NCBI GenBank assembly: GCA_036320915.1
Contig: JAXBDG010000014.1
Span: 248,001-312,000, forward strand
Origin: Linnemannia elongata
Taxonomy: Eukaryota; Mortierellomycota; Mortierellomycetes; Mortierellales; Mortierellaceae
DNA length: 64,000 nucleotides
Reading direction: 5' to 3'
Position numbers and translations under genes: made by a program. Position 1 is the stretch's first letter; each line of letters opens with the position of its first letter. The notes under the pieces are model-generated. The model did no database searches. It saw only the letters and a program-made list of their open reading frames with translations, and was not told the DNA's origin. Below, in pieces: positions 21,118-31,680 of the stretch.

Positions 21118-24100
21118 TCGCCGTCTCGCCCTCTCTCTCTCTCGCCCTCTCCCTCTCTCATCTCCCATACTCACTTGCACGCTTCTCCCATATGCATCTT
21201 TGCTCAATTGCTCGAGGAAACGAAAGCGAGAGATTCTTTTTATGGGGTTGCATGCTGTTCAACATTCAGGAACAACAACTGAAAGTAGAAAGTAGTTGAG
21301 CAATGACCATCATGTCCTGTACGACAGCGCATGGAAAAAAGCACGCACTAATTCAAATGCAACACCTACGCAGCCATCTCTGTCTACTCGTCCTTCTCAT
21401 GTATTCACATGCACTCTTCTTCTCTTCTATCTCTCTTTCTATTCATTTTCTCTTGTCATTATGCTTCTATTTTCATAATTCAATAACAAAAGTGGCGGAG
21501 GGAGATGCGGTGGAGGTACTGCAGGAAGAATTGACGACGCTCTCCCGTCGAGCACGCAGCGCCATTCAGGGCAAGATCACATCCAAGAAGATCTCGACCT
21601 GGCTCAAAGGAGGCACTGTCATCATGGTAAGTTTATTGCTGCATTGTAGTAATAATGCAAGGGAGAGATAGAGTAAGGAGGGAGAGAAGCATGGAACGTA
21701 TATGTTTTATTCCCGCGCGCAGTGATCGAAAGGAGAAAGGGAAAGATGGTGGGACAATGGGGAAAGAACAGAGGTGTGCAAGTGGGAAGTGCTTCCTACG
21801 GACTGTCCCCTTTTTCAATCCAACGAAAATAAACAAATGGTTTGAAAGGACAAAGGGATCAAGGAGTCTTAGAGAGAAAAGAGGGAAGGAAGGGGACAAG
21901 ACAGAGGACAAGGAAGAAAAAGGCAAAAAGGAAAAGACAGACCACTGAGAGAAGCAAAAGCGACATGTCGTCGAGGCATAAGTATGAATGGACGCATTGA
22001 AAGGGGCAAAAGAGTTCGAAGGGAGAAGGGAACTTTATAGATCTGAAAAGGAATAAAGCAGGAAAGGAAAGGCAAAGCATTCCTTGGTGCCATTAGCATT
22101 AGAGAAAGGGCTATTAGAGCGAGATTGCACCTCAACACCGTTATGGCGACTGGAGACTCGGTTTGACTACTCGAACCACTTTTCATTACCGGTGCCTACC
22201 TGCCTTCAGTTCTCGCATTCCTTGATCTCTTATTTCTTCTTCGACTTCATACATACATTACCAACATCGTCCTTGTTCTTTCTTCTCTTCTTCTCGTTCC
22301 TTGACTTGTTCACGCCTGTTTTGACGCATTGTGGATTAATATTACTTCCTGCTCAGCACGCTCCCTTCTTCCACTCTCATTCCCTTTGCTCAATTGCTAT
22401 TTCTCGTGCTTCCTTCCTTCATTCCCACCCTCCAAATTGTAACACGCTACACACCGACTTCTGTCTCCGTGCTCAAAACGTTGGGATGTGTTGTTTTTTT
22501 TCTCTCAAGCTTCCCTCAATTGCCCCTCTCTTCCTTTCCCATATATAAATATCTGTACCACTGCCCACTCTTTTTACATTTTTTACTTGGTTACTTTTGA
22601 TCCTATTGCCGTCCATCCAGTAGCAAACAAAAAAAAAAAAAACTTTCCTTTTTACCCCATCTCCTCCTTCTTCTCTCTTTCTTTCCCTTCACTCTTTTCC
22701 CTCCTTCCCTCCTGTTTACCATCTGCCTCCACGCTAGTGTCCTCCTCTCTCTCACTCACTCTCAATCTCGCTCTCTCCCTCGCAACCCTCAATATCTCGC
22801 AACAACGCACATAGTCACCAATAACATCTCCAGGACAAGACGACGACGACATTCTTGACGGCGACGACGAAGACGAAGACGAAGAAGACGAAGAAGAGGA
22901 CGACTCCCGACTCCACCTCCTCCTCCACGACGAAGAAGGATACCTCTCCGATCTCTCGACCACCTCCAACGACAACGAAATCGAAAACGAAGGTATCGTC
23001 ACCATGGCAGCCGATGACTCCACTCTCCGCGATAATACAAGCAGAGAAAGTGCCGCCAGCCGAAGACTAATGCGACGGGCCATTTCCTTGGAGGATCTCA
23101 ACACAGTCTCGGCTATCCATCATCACAACCACCACCATATCCTGAATCATGACTCTCCGCCTGAACGGCCATCATCTACGATGTCCATGTCCCTCCCCGT
23201 TCCCTCCGATACCCTCCCTTCCCTCCAACCGGACGACCAGACCCTCTACCATCGTTACTATCACCATCGATCTCTAGAACGACCACCTGCATCCAACTAC
23301 AGCGCCCTCTTGAGTGACGATAACCAGTACTCCCTGTATAGGCTGGACCATGATCACCAGGGGCCTGTCAGGACAATGTCTCCTGATGCAGACATGGATG
23401 ATTTGGCGCTCTTGGACGATGTCAAATCGACCAGGTCAACCTATACCACGAACCCGGTATTACAGGAAGATGGCAAAGACCAGACTGTTGCTGCTCCTGG
23501 AGGATCATTAGGTTGGTTGAATGCCTCGCCGTTGTTGGAAGCCCTGGTGAATTGGGTGGAGGGACCACCAAACCGACCCCAGCCAAAGAAGAACCTGAAT
23601 GAGAAGCCCAACCCAATCCTCGAGATACCCTTTCAGTTCATTGCGCTCTTGACCTACCCCGAGCCCGACCCCAAGACTGGCGACAAAATGTCCCTCGCAA
23701 GTATGTTTGTTTCTCATGGTCTCTTACTGTATTTGATATGCAAGTTGTTCGGACGACTAACGTAGAGACCCCCCTCCCCCCCCCCTTTTTTTTCCTTCCA
23801 AATCATGATAGTGGTACGGGAGACGGCATTTGTAAGGCAAAGGCGCAAGACGCTGATGATGTTGACGGCATATACCCTTATCGTACGCTACTGCAGTTTC
23901 GATTTCTTCTTGGTCGTCCTCTTTGCCAGCAACTGTGGAATGCTCTTTTTAATGAAGAACTCGGGACGGATGAATGTTAATATGGCGAAGCGGGCCGTTG
24001 GACAGCGTGTCGGATGGGCCAAGCAGTGGGCTGGAGGGTTCTTCAAGCGAGGCAACGGTGGTGCGACTAACAATAATGTCAACAACAGTCATATCGGGAA

Positions 24101-25008
24101 CGACACCTCGTCGATACATCAAGGAGTTACGACATCGAATGCCAGCTCCAGCAAGTCATTACCCAACAGTTCATCCATGCCTGCAGAGTCGATCCGTAGT
24201 GGCGTAGGGATGGCCGCGTCGATTATTGCGGGAGAGAAGGCGGACAGCGCACAGGAGAACAGTCCTCAGATCAAGCGACGGGGACTATTTGGCAAGCGCA
24301 AGACTTACACAACTAGTTTGGCGCCCAGTCAAAGGATTGGCGCTTCGACTTCTTCAATCGTGTCACCGCCCAGCGTTACAGGAGAAGGGTTGGTGGGCGA
24401 TGATGTGTCTGTTATGACGGGTCGGACGAAGCGAGGATTCTTCAAGAGAAACACCAACAACTCTGCCACAACTCGATCAGCTACAGCACCACCTTTGGAT
24501 CAACCGATCACACCGACCATGCCCAAACACTTGACACATTCTTCGACATCAACCACAGCAACGACAACTATCTTGACAAGTAAGAATGGGACCCCGCTGC
24601 TTTCAACCTCGCCTCAGCCTCAGAATCAGTCCTCGTTGTCACAACTGGACTTGATGCTGCCCATGCGGTCTCCTAGTCCGAGTGCGCTGCGGAAAGAGTT
24701 TTCGCTGAATGGCAACAACAACAACAAATCTTGGGGTGGCTCTGGATTTGTGTCCTCTTCGGCCACGTCTGGTTCAGTGATTTCACCAATACCTTTGCAG
24801 ACAGGAGCCCAGACAATCAACTCGTCCGCAGCATCGTCTGGATCCTCTTCGCCCAACTCGTCTTCACCAAAGTCTACCTCTGCTAACAGCCATGCAGCGA
24901 CAACGACGACAACGACTACAACGACGACGGCGTCGACAGGACGGTCGTTAGCGTCGGCAATCAACCCAAGGTCGCTCCTATCCAGTTTCACATCCACTTC
25001 AGCCCAGA

Positions 25009-25079
<71 letters not shown>

Positions 25080-25796
25080 AACTCTGCGACCTCGCCTGTC
25101 ACGCCAACTTTCCCACCCTTGATTGTCGCCGCCAATGCGTCTACAACGATAACAGTACCGATTTCGCCAAGACCAATCAAGGCAGCAGGACCACGAACTG
25201 GGTTCTTGACAGGATCGTTGAGCACCTCAAAACTGTCCAATGTCCTCGGAGGAGGTGGTGGATCCAACAGGAGCAACGATGCTGGTACTTCTCATGGTGG
25301 AGGCGTGTATGAGGAGGAGGAGAGAATGGAAGTGACGATGGAGTACCAGCTGTATCAACACCACCAGCACCCACAGTTCAACCCGCACCGTCGAGCGTCG
25401 ACTACCAGCACTGTGGGCAGTGTCAAGTATTCTGCTTTGCCTTCGCCCACGGAGGCGTTGTTGTATCGGGAGCATCATCATCAGCATCCCTTTGCGGTCA
25501 GTGGGCAAGATCATTTCCAGCAGCAGCTTTCGCCTCACCAGCAGGGTTTTCATCCAATGTGGCAGATAGGTAGTGTTGCTGGGCCTGGAGGTGGAAATGT
25601 GACGGGAGGAGTAGTAGGGGTTGGGGTGAGGTCTGGATCTGCGTCGGGGGATGGATTGATGTTGGCGAAGGAGGAGTTTAGTAGGAAGGGGAGTATCGGA
25701 AGTGGAGGTGGTGGACTGATGGTGAAGGAGGATTTGTTGGATCCTGTAACGAGTGCTGCTGCTGATGCTATGGAAGGGTTTAACCGCGAAGCGTAA
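20250..25796 (+). CDS. Large fungal membrane-associated protein of unknown function with poly-Gln tract
   Basis: Proposed exons 20250-20403, 21493-21626, 22815-23700 and 23812-25796 agree in phase and give 1,052 residues. Exons 3 and 4 are certain; exons 1 and 2 are inferred from phase-matched splice sites and protein-like sequence. The protein runs from a short N-terminus (SNWKAIGQTDIFVLQHHPRQ) through a helical segment, a long acidic Asp/Glu run, a Ser/His-rich region and a conserved-looking core (PNPILEIPFQFIALLTYPEP). Two adjacent hydrophobic segments follow (LMMLTAYTLIV and FFLVVLFASNCGMLFL), then a basic stretch (MNVNMAKRAVGQRVGW). The last ~500 residues are Ser/Thr/Asn/Gly-rich and include a Thr run and about 25 glutamines encoded by CAA (about 25013-25078). 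A hairpin-anchored membrane protein with disordered tails is inferred; the family is not recognised. Confidence 0.6.
20666..20712 (+). repeat. 47-bp poly-A tract inside intron 1
   Basis: An uninterrupted run of about 47 A lies in the proposed first intron (20404-21492) of the large membrane-associated gene. A retroposed poly-A tail or simple slippage could both explain it; no retrotransposon sequence is recognised upstream. Confidence 0.9.
20985..21170 (+). repeat. CT-rich microsatellite inside intron 1
   Basis: Imperfect CTCTCTCG/CTCTCTCC repeats surround a pure (CT)n run at about 21078-21115. They yield long Ser/Leu-only open frames that are not genes. Confidence 0.9.
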
Positions 25797-26408
25797 TGTA
25801 GGGTTGTGTTTTTACATTAAAATGGGGCGGTTAGGTCTTTTCTAATGCGGGAATCGGACATGTTTGTCTATTGAAAAAGAGGTCTGATAACGTGTTTCTA
25901 TGAGGGAGGCCCTAAGTCGAACTATGAAAGGGTGAGAGAAAGCGAAGGCGATATTATTTTTTGTGAACGGGGGGAGTGGGAGGGGGTATCCTGCCCACGG
26001 AGTCGAATGCTTGTTGTCTTATTTTCGCGTCGAGATTTGAGTTTAAGGAAAGGAAAACACGCGAAGACGGCGAAGGTCAACGGAGAGAAAAAAAAAAAAA
26101 AGAAAAAAAATCGCACCTGGATGGTGCTTCTTGAGAAATCATATAAACACGTTTCATTTCCCTTTCCATTATGAAATGTGTTTTTTTGAAGCTTCGATAA
26201 GGCTACTACAGCTGAACCACTCATTCAAAGTTCTTTGTCGACATAGCTCGAAATAAAAATAAAATGCATTACCACAAGGGCATGTAGTTTTCTTCACCTA
26301 GAGGCAATTTTTATTTGAGGCTGAATGTTATTTTGTTGTTGAGCAATAAGCAAGAAAAGAAAAAGAGTTGATATGATCGCGACCAATTGTCGTTATCACA
26401 GTGTTAGC
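25797..26408. other. Convergent 3' intergenic region
   Basis: About 610 bp between the stop of the large membrane-associated gene and the stop of the minus-strand orphan gene. It is A-rich near 26090-26110 and has AATAAAAT near 26251. No gene is seen. Confidence 0.5.
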
Positions 26409-28457
26409 CTAGGCCCACAGATCGAATTCAGAAGGAAGAAAGAACTCCGCACAATCGTCATCGCCTTGGAGTCTGGCTTGCACTCCTCCTTGCACGCCGT
26501 AATCAAGCTGAACAGTGTGGTTCCCGAATTCGTGCTCCTGAATATTGCTGTTGGCGTTGTAGAGGTTCGGGAGGTTGAGATTTGACTGAAAACGCGCTTG
26601 GGTGCGCAATGCATGGTGGTAGCAGTGTTGCATTTGAATTGTGCTGTTGTGTTTTGGCGCGTCCTGATTCCAGCAGTATTGGGGACGGCTGTTTTGGTTT
26701 GTGAGATGAAGAATTTGTAACGGGGTGCCTTGGTTGTTAAAGAGGACGCGTTCGTGTCGCGCATTCAAATCCCGCTGGTGAAAGCTCTGCAGATGGTTCC
26801 ATCGGGGACGCAGTTGTTCTGGACTGAGCACTTGAGTATTGCCGACCATATTGATCCTATCCAAAGCTTGCTGCATACATGACTGGCGATCTCGATGGGG
26901 CTGGTCCTGGTCTTGGTGGGTGAGGCTTTCACTTGGAGAATCCTGAGCCCCAAATGGCGGAAAGCCAACGTGTTGTGTCCACATGTCGTAAAATTTGGAT
27001 TCCTGCTGATGTTGATCTTGTGTATGTTGAACTTCAGGTAATTCGAGATCTGCCAGCGTCAGAGGAGGTCGGTTTCTGCCCGTCAGGGGTGGAGGTGTAG
27101 TCTCCGTAGTGATCTCTTTGGTGGACGGGGCTTTCAAGTCCGAAGGAAAAGGTAGGATTGGGAGACTTGCATCAAGACCGAGCTTGCTGAGCTGCTGTGA
27201 GACCTCCATGATCCAGGAGTGGATGTTAAGAAGGGCGGTAAGAACGTCAATGTTGCGGGTGTGCCTCTCAGTTTCCAGTCTCAAATTATCCAAGGTTTCG
27301 TTGACCTTCACCAGGTCGGATAACAGTGTTATGGGGCGACAAAGCGGCGGTCCATCGCTTTGAGAGACCCCGGTAGTGTTGCCCTGCAGGCTGCAAGTAG
27401 AGCTGTCATGACTGCCTTGATATTGGATATTCTGGATGACAGAGGACGATGAGAGGGAGGAGGAACCGGCAGATGGCAAGGTGGCATTGTCCTGGGTCAA
27501 GTATCGATCACAAACAGTCATACTGTTCCGCGCCGCCATTTCGGTCGCGAAAAATGGGTGAGGTCGACTATCTGACTTGCACATACTGATATCGCCATCG
27601 CTATCGTCCAACTCCCTCGCAAGAATGAAGCGCGACGGTGTCCGTGTAGGAGAAGCAGATGCTGGTAATGTCGCGTCATCGCGGGGTGAACGAGGGCGAT
27701 TATCCCTCTGGGCACGAGTGGGGATCGCGATCATTTTCTTTCGCGCGGGGCGAATAACTCTTAAAGAAAAAGTGTGATTGAACGGACAAAACGATATCTC
27801 TCGAGCTGGGCATATGTCTGGCTGGTCGCTCGGAAAGGCGGTGGAGGGTCGATTGCGCTTCAAGCCTCTGGGAGCTGGGGATGGAATTTCATGGTGGCGA
27901 AAGTCCTTCTTGTGGCGCTTCGAAGGTGGCAGATCCTCCTCGATGTCATCAGTGCCGGCGGCAGTGTACTTGGTGTCAATGTTTTCGCTCTCGGCATCCA
28001 TGATATCACTTTCGGTACCGAGAAATTGTTCCTCGGTACTGTCAGTAATGGTAGCATCTTCTTCATGAGCATCAGCAATCTCGGTTTTGTCGACGGTAAA
28101 CAGGTCATCCTGAAAGTGGATGTTGGTAAGATCTAGGGGCGAAAGCTCCGACAGGGTTACTGCAAGAACCTCTCCAACCAGATCCTGACCTGACCAAGGG
28201 TCACGGTCGTCGACCATAGTGCTCACAAAAGACTCGTAAACTTGAGGTAGGCGAGGAGCCACGAGTGCAGTAGCTGGACTTGTGACGCTGTGATTTTCTT
28301 GTGGCGCCGTCGCGTTGTTGGTATCGTTTTCGGAGTTGCTGCTCTCGTCGGATGTCCGAGGAGAGGCTATCCGTCTGAGGACCTTCTTAACGACGTTGCT
28401 GACTGTTCTTTTGACAGTCTTTTTGATGTTCCACCGACGCGGCTTACTGGACGTCAT
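26409..28457 (-). CDS. Orphan, largely disordered, probably nuclear protein (682 aa)
   Basis: Uninterrupted minus-strand frame from ATG at 28457 to TAG at 26409. The N-terminus is highly basic (KPRRWNIKKTVKRTVSNVVK then KVLRR) and a second basic cluster occurs near residue 180 (PPSKRHKKDFRHH); both look like nuclear localisation signals. An acidic region lies between them. The middle is Ser/Pro-rich with one likely helical segment (SDLVKVNETLDNLRLETERH then IDVLTALLNIHSWIMEVSQQ). The C-terminal 200 residues are rich in Gln, His and Asn. No catalytic motif, signal peptide or membrane segment is seen. Mixed G/C-ending codon use over 2 kb supports a real gene; a short in-frame intron cannot be excluded. 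No family is recognised. Confidence 0.75.
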   Translation of the reverse strand: MTSSKPRRWNIKKTVKRTVSNVVKKVLRRIASPRTSDESSNSENDTNNATAPQENHSVTSPATALVAPRLPQVYESFVSTMVDDRDPWSGQDLVGEVLAVTLSELSPLDLTNIHFQDDLFTVDKTEIADAHEEDATITDSTEEQFLGTESDIMDAESENIDTKYTAAGTDDIEEDLPPSKRHKKDFRHHEIPSPAPRGLKRNRPSTAFPSDQPDICPAREISFCPFNHTFSLRVIRPARKKMIAIPTRAQRDNRPRSPRDDATLPASASPTRTPSRFILARELDDSDGDISMCKSDSRPHPFFATEMAARNSMTVCDRYLTQDNATLPSAGSSSLSSSSVIQNIQYQGSHDSSTCSLQGNTTGVSQSDGPPLCRPITLLSDLVKVNETLDNLRLETERHTRNIDVLTALLNIHSWIMEVSQQLSKLGLDASLPILPFPSDLKAPSTKEITTETTPPPLTGRNRPPLTLADLELPEVQHTQDQHQQESKFYDMWTQHVGFPPFGAQDSPSESLTHQDQDQPHRDRQSCMQQALDRINMVGNTQVLSPEQLRPRWNHLQSFHQRDLNARHERVLFNNQGTPLQILHLTNQNSRPQYCWNQDAPKHNSTIQMQHCYHHALRTQARFQSNLNLPNLYNANSNIQEHEFGNHTVQLDYGVQGGVQARLQGDDDCAEFFLPSEFDLWA

Positions 28458-28809
28458 TGCCGAATGTTATTGACTGCGATTGCTGTTGGATAAATGAGTT
28501 GGAGCGGGGTCTTTGCCGCTTGAAGGCGAACCGTGTGTTCGTGTTTGTTGTGTTGCGCGTCGCGCGGGTGAAGGAACAAAATGAGGGGAGAAGAAAGGTG
28601 GTGACGGTTCAACAAAAAGAGGAAGAATCAAAAGTGACGTGTAGAGAGAGGTTTGTTTGAGGGAAGGACAGTGCTGTGTACTCTGCGTTGCAGTTAATAA
28701 GAGTGGGTCGCGAAAAGAAAGGAAGGGTCGGCGGGCTCAAAAAAAGTATGTGCGACTGTTTTTTTCCTCTTTTGAGGGGAAGGGAATGAGTGAAGGTGCT
28801 GGGAGTGCA

Positions 28810-28865
<56 letters not shown>

Positions 28866-29559
28866 TGGTAGATGAGTGGAATCAGCAAAAGTTGATTCAG
28901 CAAAGAGAGAGTATGGAGAAGTGGAAGGAGGGTAAAGAAAAGAGAGTAAGAGAATTAGAAGAGAAGGGAAGAGAAGGAGGAGGAGGAAGAAAACAGAGAA
29001 AAAAAAGGGAGAAGAGAGAGGGAGAGAGGGTGGGGCAAAGACGTGGTTGGTGGCGCAGGGAGATTGAATTATCGCACATACTGCATTCCTACTCGATATG
29101 GTTGTCTTACTCGCAAACAAACAGAGACAAGGACTTCATCAAGGCAATGTACACAGTATCCTTTTGCTTAAAAGCAGCATTTTATTAGAATATATCCACG
29201 CCTCTACTTAGAGAATAAGCACATCGCTTTTCCTCGCCACAAAGAAGAGAAGGTTTCTCAGTTCAACCTCAAACCTGGATAGGTGAGCGAGGATTATGGA
29301 CAAAAGGGTGAACAAGGTCCATGTACCTTTGGGTTCATGCCCTTTGCCGCCTCTTCACCTTTTGTGACCAAGCATGGCATGAGCAAAGACGGTCAGGTCG
29401 TGCTGCTGTTGAGAGACTTTGGATCCAGACATTACATAGATTGCAGGTTCGCAAGCTTTATTTATTATAAAACCAAGATATCTACTCTTTACCCTTCTTT
29501 GAGTATGTCGGCAACAATTCTCTTGGCTCACGCATACACTTCCACACACTTCTATTGCC
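28458..29559. other. Purine-rich intergenic region with (GA)n microsatellite
   Basis: Upstream of the orphan nuclear-type gene. It includes a pure (GA)n/(AG)n run of about 50 bp at 28812-28861 and a long purine-rich block to about 29040. Both strands give Glu/Arg or Ser/Leu open frames caused by composition. No gene is supported. Confidence 0.6.
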
Positions 29560-29892
29560 CTATCTTTCGTTTCGGTTTATATCTTCGCCAAAAGGGCACC
29601 GACTCTCGGGAACATAGTCATAACAATCCCACTTGTTCCCGTTCCTGACCCAGCAAGGGGGACACTTGGAATTACTAGTGTAGCAAAGCACCCCCGTGTT
29701 GCCCTTATCGCACACCATTCCGCTGACTCTGCTGCCGGTTCCGCTGGTGGCGGTGCCATTGTCCTCGTTACTTCCTTCGGTACCACCATCGCCGTTCTGT
29801 GCTCCTGGAGTTATCGCTGGGTGCCCATCGGCAAAGGAAGTGGTCATAACCAGGACCGCACTGGTAAGGAGAATGATGAAAGAGACTCGCGT
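29560..29892 (-). CDS. Cysteine-rich secreted protein, CPPCW family, with ACG at the start position
   Basis: Read from ACG at 29890-29892 the frame gives 110 residues: a textbook signal peptide (RVSFIILLTSAVLVMTTSFA), a Gly/Thr/Ser-rich linker, then a domain with cysteine spacing C-8-C-6-C-2-C-9-C-8-C containing SKCPPCWV. The frame is open further upstream to a TAA but has no ATG; the first in-frame ATG (29847) would remove most of the signal peptide. TATAAA at 30224-30229 and a probable 5'-UTR intron (GTAAGT near 30143, CACAG near 30098) suggest a transcribed gene. The same domain occurs in the minus-strand gene at 30763-31269. Either translation starts at ACG or the gene has lost its start by one T-to-C change. 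Function is unknown. Confidence 0.65.
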   Translation of the reverse strand, partial: TRVSFIILLTSAVLVMTTSFADGHPAITPGAQNGDGGTEGSNEDNGTATSGTGSRVSGMVCDKGNTGVLCYTSNSKCPPCWVRNGNKWDCYDYVPESRCPFGEDINRNER

Positions 29893-30678
29893 TATTTTTT
29901 CTTGCGTTAGGAGAGGTTTTGGCGGGTGATAGTTGTATTTAGTAGGTTAAGGTGACGGTGACGGCGGTGTCTTCTTAGTTTTTTTGTTGACGGTGGTCTC
30001 CACGCTGGGATGCAAGGTTGTAAAATGTGGAAGCGCCCTCTAAGGAAGGTGAGAAGAATCCGCAAACAAGATATCAGTACCCTGTTTTTTTTGTCCTGTG
30101 AGTATGTGAGTGTGTCATACGGAAGTAATTCAGGAACTGACTTACAGGCTGTGTTGTTTTTCGGGGGAAGTTTGTGTGGGGGTCCGGGCGTGTGCGTGTT
30201 GAAAAGGATTAGGTGTACCTTGCTTTATATGCTTTCAGCCATATCACCACCTTGCTTTTTGTCACCCTTAAGAGTCGAGCGCAAAGAAAAGAAAAGGCCC
30301 TGGGGCTCAGGGGAGGTGTGTGACAATGAGGACTATATCCTCTCAAAAAGAATTGCACCAAAAAAAATATATTAGGGGGGAGCCGGGTAGCCGCGAGTAA
30401 CTCCTGAAAACAAGGCATACAGAAAAGGAAGGGGTTCAGATCGCTTCCATTGGCAAGAACAATTCCCTCATAACCTTCTCCTTCCTCCCCACGTGTCGCA
30501 CGGTGTCCGGACGATCTTTGTACAAACGAAGAAAGATATGATCCTATGATCTCCCCTCATGGCTTCTGTGTGGTATTCTTTTGGTTATTCTATTTCCTTT
30601 TACTGTGTTTTAGTTTTTAATATTGTAGAATTAATATTAAGGAAAAAAGGGTAGAGAAGTGAAAGAGGAAAAACGCTG
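29893..30678. promoter_or_regulatory. Upstream and flanking sequence between the two CPPCW genes
   Basis: Carries the TATAAA box (30224-30229, minus strand) and probable 5'-UTR intron of the 29560 gene, then the 3' flank of the 30763 gene. No further gene is seen. Confidence 0.5.
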
Positions 30679-30762
30679 CTAGATATAGACGATCTCCATC
30701 TCCTCCAACCGACACTGGCCATGGACTTTATCTTCACAGGAATAATACGTTCCACGCTTCTC
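30679..30762 (-). pseudogene. In-frame remainder of the second CPPCW domain beyond the TAG
   Basis: After the TAG at 30763-30765 the same frame continues for 27 codons to another TAG. Its two cysteines sit exactly where the family spacing predicts (nine residues after the last Cys before the stop, counting the stop, then seven more), as in EKRGTYYSCEDKVHGQC. This marks the end of a second domain that is cut off. Confidence 0.8.
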
Positions 30763-31269
30763 CTAACAATCGGGATATTTACTCTTGCACACCGCACTCG
30801 TGTTTCCGGGCCTACACCACGTCTTTTCCCGCCCCTTATCCTCTCCACTCCCACTCCTACCGCTATCACCGCTGCTCCTATCATTGCCATTGCTCCTATC
30901 ACTGCCATTGCTCCTATCACTGCCATTGCTCCTATCACTGCCATTGCTTCTATCACCGCCTCGGTCGCTACCGCTTTTCCGAGCAGCCTCCCGCCGAGCA
31001 CCCTCGCCTCGCATCTCCGCAAGCTTGGATTCACGATCCCACACTCCAGGAAGGCAACTGCCGTTTATCTTGTAGTGGCATGTATAATGGTCTGACTGAG
31101 GCACCCAACAGGGCGGGCAGATGTCGTCTCCTAGGACGTTACAGAACTTGTTTTGTCCCTCGATTGAGCATCGTTCTTGGTCTTGAGCAGTTGCTGGGTT
31201 GGTATTGGCGAGAAGGACGATGAGGATGGTTGTGATGAAGAGGAGGTGTTTGCGGGAGTGGAGGGTCAT
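30763..31269 (-). CDS. Cysteine-rich secreted protein, CPPCW family, two domains, second truncated
   Basis: Frame of 168 residues from ATG at 31269. Residues 1 to about 28 form a signal peptide (LLFITTILIVLLANTNPATA). Domain 1 follows with spacing C-8-C-7-C-2-C-9-C-7-C and the motif ICPPCWV. A basic linker (about residues 80-145) contains tandem SNGSDR units encoded by 18-bp repeats. Domain 2 begins WCRPGNTSAVCKSKYPDC and stops at TAG where domain 1 and the 29560 paralogue have Trp. Domain 2 has also lost the first Cys of CPPC (Tyr instead). A TATATATAA box (31672-31680) and a likely 5'-UTR intron precede the gene. Secretion is well supported. The role is unknown; an effector-like or cell-wall role is speculation. 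Confidence 0.8.
   Translation of the reverse strand: MTLHSRKHLLFITTILIVLLANTNPATAQDQERCSIEGQNKFCNVLGDDICPPCWVPQSDHYTCHYKINGSCLPGVWDRESKLAEMRGEGARREAARKSGSDRGGDRSNGSDRSNGSDRSNGSDRSNGNDRSSGDSGRSGSGEDKGREKTWCRPGNTSAVCKSKYPDC
30881..30955. repeat. 18-bp tandem repeat encoding the SNGSDR linker
   Basis: About four nearly identical 18-bp units (plus-strand form CACTGCCATTGCTCCTAT) inside the CPPCW gene at 30763. Each adds six residues to the linker, so linker length is likely variable between strains. Confidence 0.85.
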
Positions 31270-31671
31270 TTTTTGGGAGGGTTGTTGTTATGTATGTGAT
31301 TGTTTAGCTGCAGCGGGCTGATGAAACAAAGATAGTGGTGGGGGGGCTGGAAGAGGGAGGTCAAGTATGTTAATTCGCTTGTTCACTTGCACGCGAGGGA
31401 AACAAATGACAGAATCAAACATCACACAGAGACAAGTGAGGTTTAAAAGGCTACCTTTTTTTGTTGTTGCCACAATGGTGTTTGCGAGCAAAGAGAAAAG
31501 AATGTGGAGTTGTGGGGAAGAAAGAAAGGTGAGATGAGAGCGTGAGAGGGTAAAATGGGGAGAGGGTGGCTATTTGTCCCTTGGAGGTTGACTGGTGGCA
31601 GGTTGACTGGCTGTTGGTTGGATGCTGGAAGATGGAGATTTACGGTAGAGGGAAATCTGTCTCGTGGTCAA

Positions 31672-31680
31672 TTATATATA
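31672..31680 (-). promoter_or_regulatory. TATA box of the two-domain CPPCW gene
   Basis: TATATATAA on the minus strand about 400 bp upstream of the ATG at 31269. The distance is explained if a GTAGCC...GCAG intron lies in the 5' leader (about 31310-31460). Confidence 0.45.

Noticed and set aside
28737..29188. Arg/Glu-rich plus-strand and Ser/Leu-rich minus-strand frames around the GA microsatellite
   Set aside because: Both are translations of purine or pyrimidine tracts.
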